In this document: positions 17,651 to 26,701 of the stretch, one piece after another | Position numbering within the stretch: the first letter of the stretch is position 1 | Layout of the letters: each line of letters opens with the position of its first letter | Assembly: GCA_005116835.1 (NCBI GenBank) | Contig: SWDM01000018.1 | Span: 127,485 to 191,484 of the forward strand | Direction: 5' to 3' | DNA length: 64,000 bases | Origin: Nitrospira sp. | GTDB lineage: Bacteria; Nitrospirota; Nitrospiria; Nitrospirales; Nitrospiraceae | Program-made: the position numbers and the translations under genes | The notes under the pieces: generated by a model | What the model was told of the DNA's origin: nothing | What the model saw: only the letters and a program-made list of their open reading frames with translations | The model's database searches: none

Positions 17651-18166
17651 ATGTCGGAACAACAGACCATCATGCCTCGACCCGGGCCTCCGACCATTCT
17701 CGTGGTCGATGATGAGCCGACCATCACGATGCTGTGCAAGATCATTCTTGAGCAGGCAGGATTTTCCGTCATTGGCGCCGAGGGCAGTTCAGAAGCCCTC
17801 AAGATCTGTACGCAACACGAAGGTCCCATCGATCTGATGCTCACAGACCTCATCCTCCCCCCCCCAAGCTTTAGTTTAGTCTCGGAATCTAATCAATTCC
17901 CCCACGTACATGGATACGAACTGGCAAGCCGCGCACTCCAAATTCGAAAAGACATGCGAGCGATCATCATGTCCGGGAATATTCATCAAGACTTGGCAGG
18001 ATACGGAATAGGCCAGGCGAACCTCCCACTCCTTCATAAACCGTTTGAGCCCCAGGCCCTTGTGGCACTCGTGGAGCAAACACTTCGAGCGCCTTTGCCC
18101 TCAATGGAAAGCCTCACCGCAAACCCGTCCAAAGCTGCAGCCGTCGGTGATGGATGGGTTGATTAG
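17651..18166 (+). CDS. single-domain response regulator with loop insertion
   Basis: A 171-residue CheY-like receiver: acid pair D20-D21, phospho-acceptor D66 (LMLTD), Ser108 (IIMSGN) and Lys130 (LLHKP). There is no output domain; residues 145-171 are unstructured. Between D66 and helix 3 lies an insertion of about 15 residues (PPPSFSLVSESNQFPHVHG) where receivers usually have a short MPGxxG loop. The Pro run is encoded by nine consecutive C (17857-17865), a tract prone to slippage. Start chosen at the ATG 14 residues before the first strand. Neighbours give no partner kinase. Confidence 0.85.
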   Translation: MSEQQTIMPRPGPPTILVVDDEPTITMLCKIILEQAGFSVIGAEGSSEALKICTQHEGPIDLMLTDLILPPPSFSLVSESNQFPHVHGYELASRALQIRKDMRAIIMSGNIHQDLAGYGIGQANLPLLHKPFEPQALVALVEQTLRAPLPSMESLTANPSKAAAVGDGWVD

Positions 18167-18317
18167 GGAAACGGACGGGTGTCCTGACATCAACCAGCCG
18201 GCATTGAAAGTCGCCGCTCATCGCCTCCACCCATATCTACTCGATAGACTCGATGAAGACAGGGAACCGTAAACATCACGGGAGCGCCCGGCAGATCTAC
18301 AGACTCGACCAGGCCTC

Positions 18318-18353
18318 AAAAAAAGGGGCTGCTACCGTGACGATAACAGCCCC
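18318..18353 (-). terminator. rho-independent terminator of the RRM gene
   Basis: GGGGCTGCTA (18325-18334) pairs with TAACAGCCCC (18344-18353) with one mismatch, and on the minus strand the stem is followed by seven T (18318-18324). Confidence 0.85.
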
Positions 18354-18375
18354 CCTTCGTATTCGTGATTCCAGA

Positions 18376-18714
18376 CTACCAGCGATCGCGCTTGCCGCCA
18401 CCCCCACCGGCGCCGGAGCCGCCACGACCACCGCCACCAAATCCACCGCCGCCGCCGGTGCGAGGCTCCTGGGGCCGCGCCTCATTCACGGTTAACGTCC
18501 TGCCACCCATTTCCGCGCCGTTCAACGCGGTAATGGCGGCTTGCGCTTCCGCATCCGAAGACATCTCGACGAAGCCGAAGCCGCGTGACTGTCCCGTAAA
18601 TTTGTCCGTGATGATCCTCGCGGAAGCGACGGCGCCATGCCGCCCGAACAGATCGCTCAGCTCTTGCTCGGTCGCCGAATAGGGCAACCCACCGACATAG
18701 ATCTTTGAACCCAT
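18376..18714 (-). CDS. glycine-rich RRM RNA-binding protein
   Basis: A 112-residue protein with one RNA recognition motif: RNP2 KIYVGGLP (residues 3-10) and RNP1 RGFGFVEM (~43-50). After residue ~80 comes a Gly/Arg-rich tail (GGGGGFGGGGRGGSGAGGGG). Such RRM-Gly proteins in bacteria bind single-stranded RNA and are often cold- or stress-responsive. AAGGAGG 8 nt upstream fixes the ATG at 18714; the longer upstream frame is rejected. A strong terminator follows, so it is a single-gene unit. Confidence 0.92.
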   Translation of the reverse strand: MGSKIYVGGLPYSATEQELSDLFGRHGAVASARIITDKFTGQSRGFGFVEMSSDAEAQAAITALNGAEMGGRTLTVNEARPQEPRTGGGGGFGGGGRGGSGAGGGGGKRDRW

Positions 18715-18954
18715 TTGGGGTTCCTCCTTATGAGTATGATGATATTGTCTTGTGCGCGAGGAACGGGGGAAGGAGCTGGCCAAAGGCGCGAAAGAGGCGG
18801 CGACTTGGGTCTGACTTCCGGCGACTTTCTCGAGCAAGGCAACATCGACGCTACAGACCTGTATGCTTCGATTCACCTTATCGCCAGGCCACTGCGACGA
18901 GGCGCGGGCAGGCTATCATAGCCTCATTTAAAATGGCAATCCGAGTGCCGGCGG

Positions 18955-18972
18955 AATGCTGAAAAAGTCCGC
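18955..18972. repeat. solo arm of the GATGCTGAAAAAGTC repeat
   Basis: GAATGCTGAAAAAGTCCG matches the arm of the larger inverted repeats at 48671-48797 and 53792-53917, but no opposing arm is nearby. Confidence 0.5.
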
Positions 18973-19002
18973 GCGCGCGTAGGAGTCTGAGGATCGGTCG
19001 GC

Positions 19003-19794
19003 TTACTCCCCAACGCGAACCAACAGCCCCTGCTCCCGGCAAAACTCGAACATCCAGTGGAAGACAGCGACGACTATGCCTAAAAATACCAGATTTAAGC
19101 CGGTTGCCCAGGCCAGATGAACGATGGGAGAGACAGAGGTACTCAGCACCGCCCGCATACCTTCAAAGACATGGGCTGCCGGGTTCATCCAGGCAATCGC
19201 CTGCAACCACCCGGGGAGCACTTCGATCGGATAGAACACACACGAGATCGGTTGAAACAGGAATACCATGCTCCAAGCCAGGACTTCTGCCTCCTGGCCG
19301 AACCTCATGATGAGTGCTGTGGTCAACACCCCGATAATCCACCCCGCCATCACCAGATTCAACACAAAGGGTATCAACCACAGCCCGATCACGAAGATGT
19401 TATAGGAATAAAACAGGCCCGCGCAGACGACCATGACCACAGAGACGGCCAATACTTTGAACACACTCATCACCATCGTCGCTGCGAGAAACTCGCTCGG
19501 TTTGAGAGGACTGGCGAATAAATTCATGAGGTTTCTCGCCCAGATCTCTTCCAAAAATGAAATGGTAACCCCCTGCTGAGATCGGAACAGTATGTCCCAC
19601 AAGATCAACGCCCCTATAAAGAAGGTCACTCCACCGGGAATCTGGCCTTCAAATTTCGCGAGATAAACCGTAATGAACCCCCAGATAACGAGATCGAGAA
19701 ACGGCCAATAGAAGATCTCCATTATCCTGGGCAAACTGCGCCGGTACAGGTACAGATGCCGCGCCACCAGGGCATAGATTCGATGGAATTTCAT
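19003..19794 (-). CDS. ABC-2 type exporter permease
   Basis: A ~263-residue inner-membrane protein with six hydrophobic segments and the ABC-2 pattern: N-terminal soluble stretch RHLYLYRRSLPRIMEIFYWP, internal EEIWARNLMNLFASPLKP, and PISCVFYPIEVLPGWLQ before the last helices. It pairs with the ATPase encoded 97 bp upstream on the same strand. Start set at the ATG 19794 (MKFHRIY); three further in-frame Met upstream lie in repeat-like sequence. Substrate unknown. Confidence 0.88.
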   Translation of the reverse strand: MKFHRIYALVARHLYLYRRSLPRIMEIFYWPFLDLVIWGFITVYLAKFEGQIPGGVTFFIGALILWDILFRSQQGVTISFLEEIWARNLMNLFASPLKPSEFLAATMVMSVFKVLAVSVVMVVCAGLFYSYNIFVIGLWLIPFVLNLVMAGWIIGVLTTALIMRFGQEAEVLAWSMVFLFQPISCVFYPIEVLPGWLQAIAWMNPAAHVFEGMRAVLSTSVSPIVHLAWATGLNLVFLGIVVAVFHWMFEFCREQGLLVRVGE

Positions 19795-19805
19795 AGAGAT
19801 CAGTC

Positions 19806-19886
19806 TGAAAGTCATCAAGTCGAACGTCATCAAGTCGCCAAGAAGTACGAGGACGTTACGACCTGATGACGTTATGACTTTCGACG
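19806..19886. repeat. GTCATCAAGTC word repeat forming a hairpin
   Basis: GTCATCAAGTCGAAC then CGTCATCAAGTCG on one side face CCTGATGACGTTATGACTTTCGAC on the other. It fills the spacer between permease and ATPase genes and is not related in sequence to the hairpins in the next two spacers. Confidence 0.6.
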
Positions 19887-19891
19887 GTTTT

Positions 19892-20620
19892 CTATTTCTC
19901 TCTGGCCAACTTCACAAACACTTCTTCCAAATCCACCTGCCCAAACCGCGCCGCGATCTCCTGCGCCGTCCCCTCCGCCACAATCTTTCCCCGCTGGAGA
20001 AAAATAATCCGATCAGTCATCTCTTCCATCTCATGCATATTATGCGACGTGTAGAGCACGCTGAGCCCGGACGATCGTCGCTCCTCCTTGAGGAAACTTC
20101 GAATCTTCTGTGCGATATCCGGATCCAGACTCGCGGTCGGTTCATCGAGAAACAGAATCTTCGGTTTGGTCAAAAAAGCCTTGGCCAGACCGAGACGAGT
20201 ACTTTGTCCGGAAGAGAGCTTGCGCGTCACTTTGTAGCGGAACTCTTCCATCTCCAGCCGCTTCACGATGTCATCGATCTGCTCTTGGATATACGAAAGG
20301 CCGTACAATCGCGCAATGACCCAGAGGTTTTCCTCAACTGTAAGCGCCTGCGGCAGCGCGACGTAGGTCGAACAAAAGTTTACTTGCCGCAGAATCTCTT
20401 CTCGATTGGTCGCCAAGTCCAGGTCGAACATTCGAATGGAGCCGGATGTCGGAGTCACCACCCCGAGCAACATCTGAATCGTGGTGGTTTTTCCCGCTCC
20501 ATTCGGGCCCAGCAACCCGAGAATTTCTCCCGGCCCGATGTCGAATGAAATATCATTGACGGCGATGAACTCACCGAACCGTTTCACCAGATGTTGGACT
20601 TGCAGGACGGGTGTGGGCAT
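19892..20620 (-). CDS. ABC-2 exporter ATPase
   Basis: A 242-residue ATPase of the CcmA/DrrA group. Walker A GPNGAGKTTT (~36-45), signature LSSGQSTRL, Walker B ILFLDEPTASL, switch His in YTSHNMHEME. The signature has LSSGQ rather than the more common LSGGQ, which is normal for this clade. It energises the permease downstream; the C-terminal FGQVDLEEVFVKLAREK is the family's usual end. Confidence 0.92.
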   Translation of the reverse strand: MPTPVLQVQHLVKRFGEFIAVNDISFDIGPGEILGLLGPNGAGKTTTIQMLLGVVTPTSGSIRMFDLDLATNREEILRQVNFCSTYVALPQALTVEENLWVIARLYGLSYIQEQIDDIVKRLEMEEFRYKVTRKLSSGQSTRLGLAKAFLTKPKILFLDEPTASLDPDIAQKIRSFLKEERRSSGLSVLYTSHNMHEMEEMTDRIIFLQRGKIVAEGTAQEIAARFGQVDLEEVFVKLAREK

Positions 20621-20639
20621 GAGTGATCAGAGATTTAGC

Positions 20640-20745
20640 AGGATGGTGAGCGCGTGAGCTTACTGGCGAGAGGCAAGTGGCCAGAGGCTAGGGGCAACCA
20701 GAGCGAATATCTTTCCTCGTGCCACTAGCCCCTCGCCTGGCTTGT
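20640..20745. repeat. AGGCTAGGGGC quasi-palindrome between ATPase gene and mobB
   Basis: GGCGAGAGGCAAGTGGCC and AGGCTAGGGGC on one side face GTGCCACTAGCCCCTCGCC on the other. No reading frame. Confidence 0.5.
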
Positions 20746-20751
20746 TGCGCC

Positions 20752-21276
20752 TTAGGCCTCCAGCCCCTGGTCTGCGTGAGACAGCGATCGTGGAAACTGT
20801 TTCATAATCAAATCGGCCACACCGGCAACATCATCCAAACCAAACAACGGTACGGATAGGTCTACAGGCTTGTCCGACACCACTGCGAGCAGCCCTTCAC
20901 GGGAAATAGAAATTTCGCCGATCTCTTCCCGGATGACGACGATCTTCGGATAATTTTCGTGCTTCCACCCTTCGGCAATGATCAGGTCGTAGGAATGATC
21001 GAGAAACCGATCCCGCACTTCTTCGACGCTTATCTGATCCGACACATCGGCAAACATCGCCATGCTTCCCTTGGAGAGGACCATCACACTGCTAGCTCCG
21101 GCGCGCTTGTGGCGCCAGCTGTCTTTCCCTTCCGTATCGAGGTTGAAGCCATGTCCTGCATGTTTCACCGTCGCCACCTTGTAGCCGGCCCGGACCAACT
21201 CAGGAATCACACGCTCTATGAGTGTGGTTTTCCCGCTGTTTGAACGGCCGACAAAGGAGAGAATGGGTATCGCCAT
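20752..21276 (-). CDS. mobB: molybdopterin-guanine dinucleotide biosynthesis protein B
   Basis: A 174-residue P-loop GTPase: GRSNSGKTTL at residues 10-19, then HAGHGFNLDTEGKDSWRH, which is highly characteristic of MobB. It assists MobA in attaching GMP to molybdopterin to make MGD, the cofactor form used by DMSO-reductase family enzymes (in Nitrospira that includes nitrite oxidoreductase). Next to moeA on the same strand, so molybdenum cofactor assembly is consistent. mobA is not in the window. Confidence 0.93.
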   Translation of the reverse strand: MAIPILSFVGRSNSGKTTLIERVIPELVRAGYKVATVKHAGHGFNLDTEGKDSWRHKRAGASSVMVLSKGSMAMFADVSDQISVEEVRDRFLDHSYDLIIAEGWKHENYPKIVVIREEIGEISISREGLLAVVSDKPVDLSVPLFGLDDVAGVADLIMKQFPRSLSHADQGLEA

Positions 21277-21293
21277 GAGTGTAACGAATCAAC

Positions 21294-21358
21294 TGTCAAT
21301 CGTCATTGGTCAAAGGCGATCAGGGACGATTCTTGCCATTGGCCAATGACTACTGACA
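21294..21358. repeat. 20-bp-arm inverted repeat between mobB and moeA
   Basis: TGTCAATCGTCATTGGTCAA (21294-21313) pairs with TTGGCCAATGACTACTGACA (21339-21358) with three mismatches. It may form a stem in the mRNA between the two genes. Confidence 0.65.
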
Positions 21359-21368
21359 TCCTTTTCTT

Positions 21369-22667
21369 CTAACAACAAGACAATCGGTGAGGATCAGTAT
21401 GCCCATGCTCGGAGTGGCTGGCCCAGGCTTCTCCGCTCAGTAATTGCACCGAAACAAGATCCCCCTGATTTACCCGTTCGACTTCGACCGGGATATCAAT
21501 CAGGCAATTGGCCTTCACCATAGAAGTCAAAATCCCGGACCCTTGCGCGCCGGTCGTACGAACCTTGAATATCCCATCTTCCCTTGTGAGCACACCTCGT
21601 AGAAAGTGGCGACGATCGGTCCGTTTGGAAAATTTCTCCTGGAAAATCGCCTGCACGACCGGGCGGCCATAGCTCCGGTGACCGCTCATTTTGAGCATGG
21701 CGGGACGAACCAACTGCTCGAATGTCACCATGGAAGACACAGGATTCCCCGGTAACCCGAAGGCCAGTTTTCCTTGAATCTTGCCGAATGCCAGCGGCTG
21801 CCCAGGCCTGATCGCCAGTTTCCAAAAGTTCATTTCCGCGCCCAGCTCATGAAACACGGCCTTTGTAAAATCGTAGTCGCCCATCGACACACCGCCGGAC
21901 AGCACGAGAATATCCGCCGTCAGGCCCTGCGATATTTTTTCCTTCAACGCAGCAGGGGTATCCCTCGCAATCCCCAGCAACAGGGGAATGCCGCCCGCCT
22001 CCTGTACTGCCGCTGCAATCCCATAGCTGTTGGAATTGATGATTTTTTCATCGCTGAACCGCTCATCCAAATCCGCCAGCTCATCGCCGGTCGAGAGGAT
22101 CGCGACACGGGGACGCTGATAGGCAAAAATAAATGACTTGGCGAGGATCGCCAACATCCCCGCTTCGCCTGGCCGAATCTTAGTTCCTTTTGCAATGATG
22201 CGCTCGCCCTTCTTCACATCTTCGCCTTGAGGCCGAATGTTGGCGCCTTGCTGTTCCGGCTTGAAGACCCGCACGGAATCCGGCGTATGCTCCGTGTCTT
22301 CGACCTTCAACACCGTGTCCGCCCCCTTCGGGAGAGGAGCGCCGGTCATGATCCTGATCGCCTGCCCCGGGCCGACAGACTTTGACGGCATCTGCCCCGC
22401 AGCCACATCTTCGATCACCGTGAGCGTGACCGTTTTCTGAATCGCATGTTCCTGCTTGATATCCTCCCACCGCACGGCAAACCCATCCATCGCGCTATTA
22501 TCCCAGGGTGGATTGTCCCGTTCTGCCACAATATCTTCGCCGAGCACACGGCCAAGGGCATCGAGAATCGAAATCTTTTCCAAGCCCAGCGTCGGCGTGG
22601 ACTCCAAGACGATCCGTTGCGCCTCTTCCAACTGCGTGAGCCCCTCTGTCGCCGATGTCGTTTTCAC
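21369..22667 (-). CDS. moeA: molybdopterin molybdenumtransferase MoeA
   Basis: A 432-residue protein that inserts molybdate into adenylated molybdopterin. Conserved MoeA blocks are all present: PPWDNSAMDGFAV (~53-65), IMTGAPLPKGADTV (~105-118), GGVSMGDYDF (~260-269, the MPT-binding motif) and GLPGNPVSSMVTFE (~315-328). Length is typical (~400-410) with a short C-terminal extension ending SEHGHTDPHRL. Spacing to mrp is only 13 bp, so co-transcription is likely. Confidence 0.95.
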   Translation of the reverse strand: MKTTSATEGLTQLEEAQRIVLESTPTLGLEKISILDALGRVLGEDIVAERDNPPWDNSAMDGFAVRWEDIKQEHAIQKTVTLTVIEDVAAGQMPSKSVGPGQAIRIMTGAPLPKGADTVLKVEDTEHTPDSVRVFKPEQQGANIRPQGEDVKKGERIIAKGTKIRPGEAGMLAILAKSFIFAYQRPRVAILSTGDELADLDERFSDEKIINSNSYGIAAAVQEAGGIPLLLGIARDTPAALKEKISQGLTADILVLSGGVSMGDYDFTKAVFHELGAEMNFWKLAIRPGQPLAFGKIQGKLAFGLPGNPVSSMVTFEQLVRPAMLKMSGHRSYGRPVVQAIFQEKFSKRTDRRHFLRGVLTREDGIFKVRTTGAQGSGILTSMVKANCLIDIPVEVERVNQGDLVSVQLLSGEAWASHSEHGHTDPHRLSCC

Positions 22668-22680
22668 CCTCTCTCCTTCA

Positions 22681-23634
22681 TCAATGGGCCTGCGGAGACG
22701 CGATCTTCACCAGCGATCCGCGCTTCTTGCAGAACGCTTCGACCTTGTTGGCAATGTCGTGATAACACTCGGCCGTCGGTGAATCGGAATTGAACATCGC
22801 AAAGGGTTCTCCGGCATCGGACTGGATCACGACATCGGGATCGAGTGGAATACGTCCGAGGAACGGCACGCCCATATCCGTCGCAGCAGCTTCCCCGCCG
22901 CCCTTCCTGAACACCTCGATATGGTTGTGACAATGGGGACATTCCAGCCCGCTCATATTCTCGATAATCCCGATGATCGGGACTTCGCTGTCCTTACAGA
23001 ACGTGACCGACTTACGGGAATCGAGCAAGGCCACTTCCTGCGGCGTCGTCACAATCACCGCGCCGCTGACATTCCCCAACAAATCGATAGTCGTCACCGA
23101 CTCGTTGCCGGTTCCCGGAGGCAAATCCACAAACAAGAAGTTGAGATCCTGCCATTCGACCCCGCCCAGGAGCTGGTTGATAAATTCATACTTGTACGCA
23201 TCGCGCCAGATGATCGGATCGTCCGAGTTCTGCAACAAGAAGGACATCGAGGCAATTTTGAGGTTATAGGCTTGAAACGGGATGATCCCGCCTGAGCTGC
23301 TGATCTTGAGCTTCTGCCCTTCAGCCCCCACCATCTTTGGAATGTTCGGTCCATGGATGTCCATGTCGCAGATACCGACATGCCATCCTTTGAGCGCGAG
23401 ACTCACGGCAAGGTTCGTCGTACAGGTACTCTTTCCGACCCCACCCTTATTGCTCATGATGAGCACTTTATATTCGATCCGCTCCATTCGTTTGGCCACC
23501 AGCCAACGGCTGTGACCTTCCTTGTCCTTCTGACAGGTCTCGTTCTCGTCGCAAATTGCGCAAGCCCACATGTAGACGCAGGCATCGCTGCCGCCTGAAC
23601 TGGGAGGTTGAATGACGTTCAATTCACGAGCCAT
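22681..23634 (-). CDS. Mrp/NBP35-type Fe-S cluster carrier ATPase
   Basis: A 317-residue SIMIBI-class P-loop protein. N-terminal cysteines in CVYMWACAICDENETC (C19, C25, C28, C34) resemble the ferredoxin-like knuckle of NBP35; deviant Walker A is SNKGGVGKST (~60-69); VDLPPGTGNE is the Mrp signature; CPHC (~230) is the bridging-cluster motif. It loads 4Fe-4S clusters onto client proteins. Location between moeA and tatC suggests service to exported Mo/Fe-S enzymes, which is inference. Confidence 0.92.
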   Translation of the reverse strand: MARELNVIQPPSSGGSDACVYMWACAICDENETCQKDKEGHSRWLVAKRMERIEYKVLIMSNKGGVGKSTCTTNLAVSLALKGWHVGICDMDIHGPNIPKMVGAEGQKLKISSSGGIIPFQAYNLKIASMSFLLQNSDDPIIWRDAYKYEFINQLLGGVEWQDLNFLFVDLPPGTGNESVTTIDLLGNVSGAVIVTTPQEVALLDSRKSVTFCKDSEVPIIGIIENMSGLECPHCHNHIEVFRKGGGEAAATDMGVPFLGRIPLDPDVVIQSDAGEPFAMFNSDSPTAECYHDIANKVEAFCKKRGSLVKIASPQAH

Positions 23635-23681
23635 GTATCTTCCTTCTGTAGCGCGGATTTCATCCGACCTGCGTTATTTCG

Positions 23682-24626
23682 TTATCGGCGTCGATCTGTC
23701 GGCACACCGACGTAGTCGCCCCCGGCGACGTCGGACACTTTCACTGAGGCGTCCTTGCCGGCTCCTGCTCCTGCGGCGGCCATGGCAGGCATACCAGCCC
23801 CCTCCTCCGCCGACTTCTTTTTGTTAAAAAACCCTGCGCTGATGATCCCGACTTCGTAAAAGATATACATGGGCAGGGCCATCAAACATTGATTGAAGGG
23901 ATCCGGCGTGGGTGTAAGGACGGCGGCAAAGATAAATGATCCCAGCAGGGCCCACTTACGATATCGCTTAAGAAAGGGCGCATCGACCCACCCTAGCTTG
24001 GCCATAAGTGTGATGGCAAGCGGAACTTCGAATATCAGCCCGAACACCATTAAAAACCACAGGGCAAACCCGACATATTGCGCAATCGAGATCTGTGGGA
24101 CGAAGCCGGCGTTGACACCATAAGAGACCAAAAAGTTCAGCGCAAAGGGAAGCACGAAGAAAAATGAAAAACTCACCCCTGCGTAAAAGGCCACTGTGCT
24201 CAACAACACAAAGGGCCCGACAAAGCGTCGCTCCTGGGCATGGAGTCCCGGTACGACGAACTGCCAGACTTCGAACAAGAGATAGGGGGTCGCGGCGACG
24301 AGAGCGAAGAGCCCGGCCACCTTCACGTTTTGCCACAACGCTTCAGCCGGCGCGAGAAAGACCAACGGAACCGTCGCCAGATCGGTCGGCACCCACGATA
24401 GGGAGCCAGGCATAAACATGTTCTGGAGGGGAATACGAAGCCACTTGACCAACGTATCGGCGAAGAAAAATGTGGCGACAAACATCACGCCGACGATGAT
24501 CGCCGCGCGCGTCAGCCGGACCTGGAGCTCCACAAGGTGCTCCATCACCGGCATCTTTTTATCTTCCAGCGGCTTAAAGATCGTATCTTGCAGCCACCGG
24601 TTCAGTGAATTCAGGCCGTTGGGCAT
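23682..24626 (-). CDS. tatC: Sec-independent translocase protein TatC
   Basis: A 314-residue membrane protein with six helices. MEHLVELQVRLTRA (~28-41) is the conserved N-terminal TatC motif that binds twin-arginine signals, and FxxAAVLTPTPDPFNQ (~235-250) is the end-of-helix-5 motif. A 45-residue charged/Ala-Gly tail (residues ~270-314) is longer than usual. It moves folded proteins such as the dioxygenase at 3.6-4.2 kb across the inner membrane. tatA/tatB are not in the window. Confidence 0.95.
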   Translation of the reverse strand: MPNGLNSLNRWLQDTIFKPLEDKKMPVMEHLVELQVRLTRAAIIVGVMFVATFFFADTLVKWLRIPLQNMFMPGSLSWVPTDLATVPLVFLAPAEALWQNVKVAGLFALVAATPYLLFEVWQFVVPGLHAQERRFVGPFVLLSTVAFYAGVSFSFFFVLPFALNFLVSYGVNAGFVPQISIAQYVGFALWFLMVFGLIFEVPLAITLMAKLGWVDAPFLKRYRKWALLGSFIFAAVLTPTPDPFNQCLMALPMYIFYEVGIISAGFFNKKKSAEEGAGMPAMAAAGAGAGKDASVKVSDVAGGDYVGVPTDRRR

Positions 24627-24696
24627 ACGATCCGTTCATCCGATGGGTAGCGGCGACCACTCTGAGACCGAGTGGTCGCCGCCAGCGTCGTGTGCG

Positions 24697-26214
24697 CTAC
24701 TTGGGATTGACCGCGACAAACAGGCTATTCCCCTGGCGGCTCAGGAGCAGGACAGCCAACTCGTCTTTTTTCAACTTATGCGAAGCTTTCTGATAGTCGT
24801 CAAGAGTCTTCACGACTTCGTGGTTCACTTCCTGAATCACGTCGCCGCGCTGCAAACCTGCCGCTTCCGCAGGACCACCGCCTTCGACCGACATCACCAC
24901 GACACCCGTCGTCTTCGCCGAGATATTCATTTGGCTCATCGTGGCCGCATCCAACGCCTGCACACGGAGAGAGGCCAAAACATTGTCCGGCAACTTCACC
25001 GTCTCAACCGGTTCCTTCGGCGCTGCCGGCTCCTTTTTCGCCAACATTTCATCCGTCGGTCGCTCCGCCACCTTCACGGAAATGGTCTGTTCCTTGCCGT
25101 CTCGTAACACCTTCACCTGCGCATCCTTACCAACCATGGTGCGCGCAACAAGGTTCCGCAACTGACTCACATTCTGAACTTCTTTCCCGTTGAACGCGAT
25201 CACGACATCGCCTCGCTTCACACCGGCAGCATGGGACGGGCCGTTCTCATTCACATCGCTGATGAGTACGCCTTTGCGCTGTTCCGGAAGCTTGAACGAT
25301 TTGGCCAAGGCCGGGGTGATCTCTTGAATGGCCACACCCATCCAGCCGCGCACAACTTTGCCGGTTTTCTGCAGACTGTCCACGATATCCAAGGCAATAC
25401 TACTGGGAATGGCAAATCCAATCCCCTCCGACCCGCCGGTCCTTGAGAAGATGGCCGTATTGATCCCGATGAGCTCACCACTCAGGTTGACCAGCGCCCC
25501 CCCGGAATTGCCAGGATTTATCGCCGCATCGGTCTGGATAAAGTCTTCATAATCCGCAATGCCGACGTTGCCGCGCCCCAATGCGCTGATGATACCCAGG
25601 GTCACGGTGGAACTCAGGCCAAACGGGCTGCCGACTGCCAGCACCAGGTCGCCGACCTGCAACTTCTCATATTCTGCCCATTTTAATGCTGGAAGATTTT
25701 TCGCCTCGATCTTGACCACAGCCAAATCCGTCTTCGGATCCGTTCCCACCACTTTCGCGCTGAATTCCCGTCGATCGCTGAGCGTGACGGTAATCTGCGT
25801 GGCGCCATCGACCACATGATTGTTCGTCACAATAAATCCGGTGGAATCGAAGATGACACCGGACCCTGCGCTTTGATCGGGACGTCCATGCCCTCCACCA
25901 GGAGGCATCGGCGGAGGAGTCGGGAGTTCACCCCCTGGTCCTTCCTCGCCTGGAGGTCCACCGAACGGGCCGGGAGGCATCGGCCCTCTCCTGCCTCGCC
26001 CTGCGCCTTCCCCACCCCCGGTTACGGCAATATTCACCACCGCCGGCGTGACCTGCTTGACGATTTCTGAAAATCCCTGATTCAGCCCGGCTGAAGCCCC
26101 GGCGGCTAAGGCTGTGGGTTCACTCGGCAGGGCAACAAATGCGAAGGTACTCATGACCAGACCGATACTTGAGACAAGACCTCGGACGTTCCCCCCTTGA
26201 CTCCGCGTGACCAT
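24697..26214 (-). CDS. degP: DegP/HtrA periplasmic serine protease
   Basis: A 505-residue Do-like protease with a signal peptide (to ~40), trypsin-like domain with catalytic H133 (TNNHVV), D163 (KTDLAVV) and S237 (GNSGGAL), and two PDZ domains (~300-380 and ~410-500). Between the first strand and the His, residues ~66-113 are a Gly/Pro-rich insertion ([19 protein letters not shown] and MPPGGGHG) in the region of the regulatory LA loop. GGAGGA supports the ATG at 26214 over the longer frame. Last gene before the convergent spacer; degrades or chaperones misfolded envelope proteins. Confidence 0.94.
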   Translation of the reverse strand: MVTRSQGGNVRGLVSSIGLVMSTFAFVALPSEPTALAAGASAGLNQGFSEIVKQVTPAVVNIAVTGGGEGAGRGRRGPMPPGPFGGPPGEEGPGGELPTPPPMPPGGGHGRPDQSAGSGVIFDSTGFIVTNNHVVDGATQITVTLSDRREFSAKVVGTDPKTDLAVVKIEAKNLPALKWAEYEKLQVGDLVLAVGSPFGLSSTVTLGIISALGRGNVGIADYEDFIQTDAAINPGNSGGALVNLSGELIGINTAIFSRTGGSEGIGFAIPSSIALDIVDSLQKTGKVVRGWMGVAIQEITPALAKSFKLPEQRKGVLISDVNENGPSHAAGVKRGDVVIAFNGKEVQNVSQLRNLVARTMVGKDAQVKVLRDGKEQTISVKVAERPTDEMLAKKEPAAPKEPVETVKLPDNVLASLRVQALDAATMSQMNISAKTTGVVVMSVEGGGPAEAAGLQRGDVIQEVNHEVVKTLDDYQKASHKLKKDELAVLLLSRQGNSLFVAVNPK

Positions 26215-26701
26215 AACAGCATTCCTCCACAGGGTTAATCGACTAGATACCAGAGTTGAACGGTACATTGTACACTATCCGTTCCCAGGGCTTCAAAGAC
26301 TAATGACTATTAGCCTCCATTGAACAGGTTGTCCTGGCCGGGGCCTCGGATTCCAATACCCTGATCCAGCAGCTCCGGAGTTTCAATAGCAGCCGTTTCG
26401 ACGTTTGCTCGAACGACACGACCGCAGCGTATCCGGCGCCCCCTCATACATTGGAGACCAAATACGCCGCTCATCTTGCGGCCAAACTGATTGAGCAAAC
26501 GGTGCATCCTCCGTCTCCAAACTGTGCACATTCTTCCTCTACCCCAGACACTATGCTGTTAAGTTGGCTTCTCAACGGCAGACCTGTCAAGACCTCCAGA
26601 CCCTTCTCCCTTGCATTCCAGTCTGTGGCTCGCTAGCATATTATTTCTTGTGGGTTTTGATCTGATGCCACTCTGTATCACCGCAACAAGGCTGGTTTCC
26701 T
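26215..26701. other. spacer with an unassigned open frame
   Basis: Divergent spacer between degP and the glycosyltransferase. On the plus strand 26313-26634 is open and reads LASIEQVVLAGASDSNTLIQ and onward, but it has no ATG/GTG until 26562 and only a weak TTG at 26451. It may be a decayed gene. No tRNA or terminator seen. Confidence 0.35.

Noticed and set aside
18193-18300. Extension of the RRM protein to 166 residues at its N-terminus
   Set aside because: The extra residues lie upstream of an AAGGAGG and have no family counterpart; the RRM begins at the ATG 18714.
26310-26531. 73-residue open frame on the minus strand
   Set aside because: Arg/Cys-rich, no ribosome binding site, and it opposes a longer plus-strand frame that itself is doubtful.
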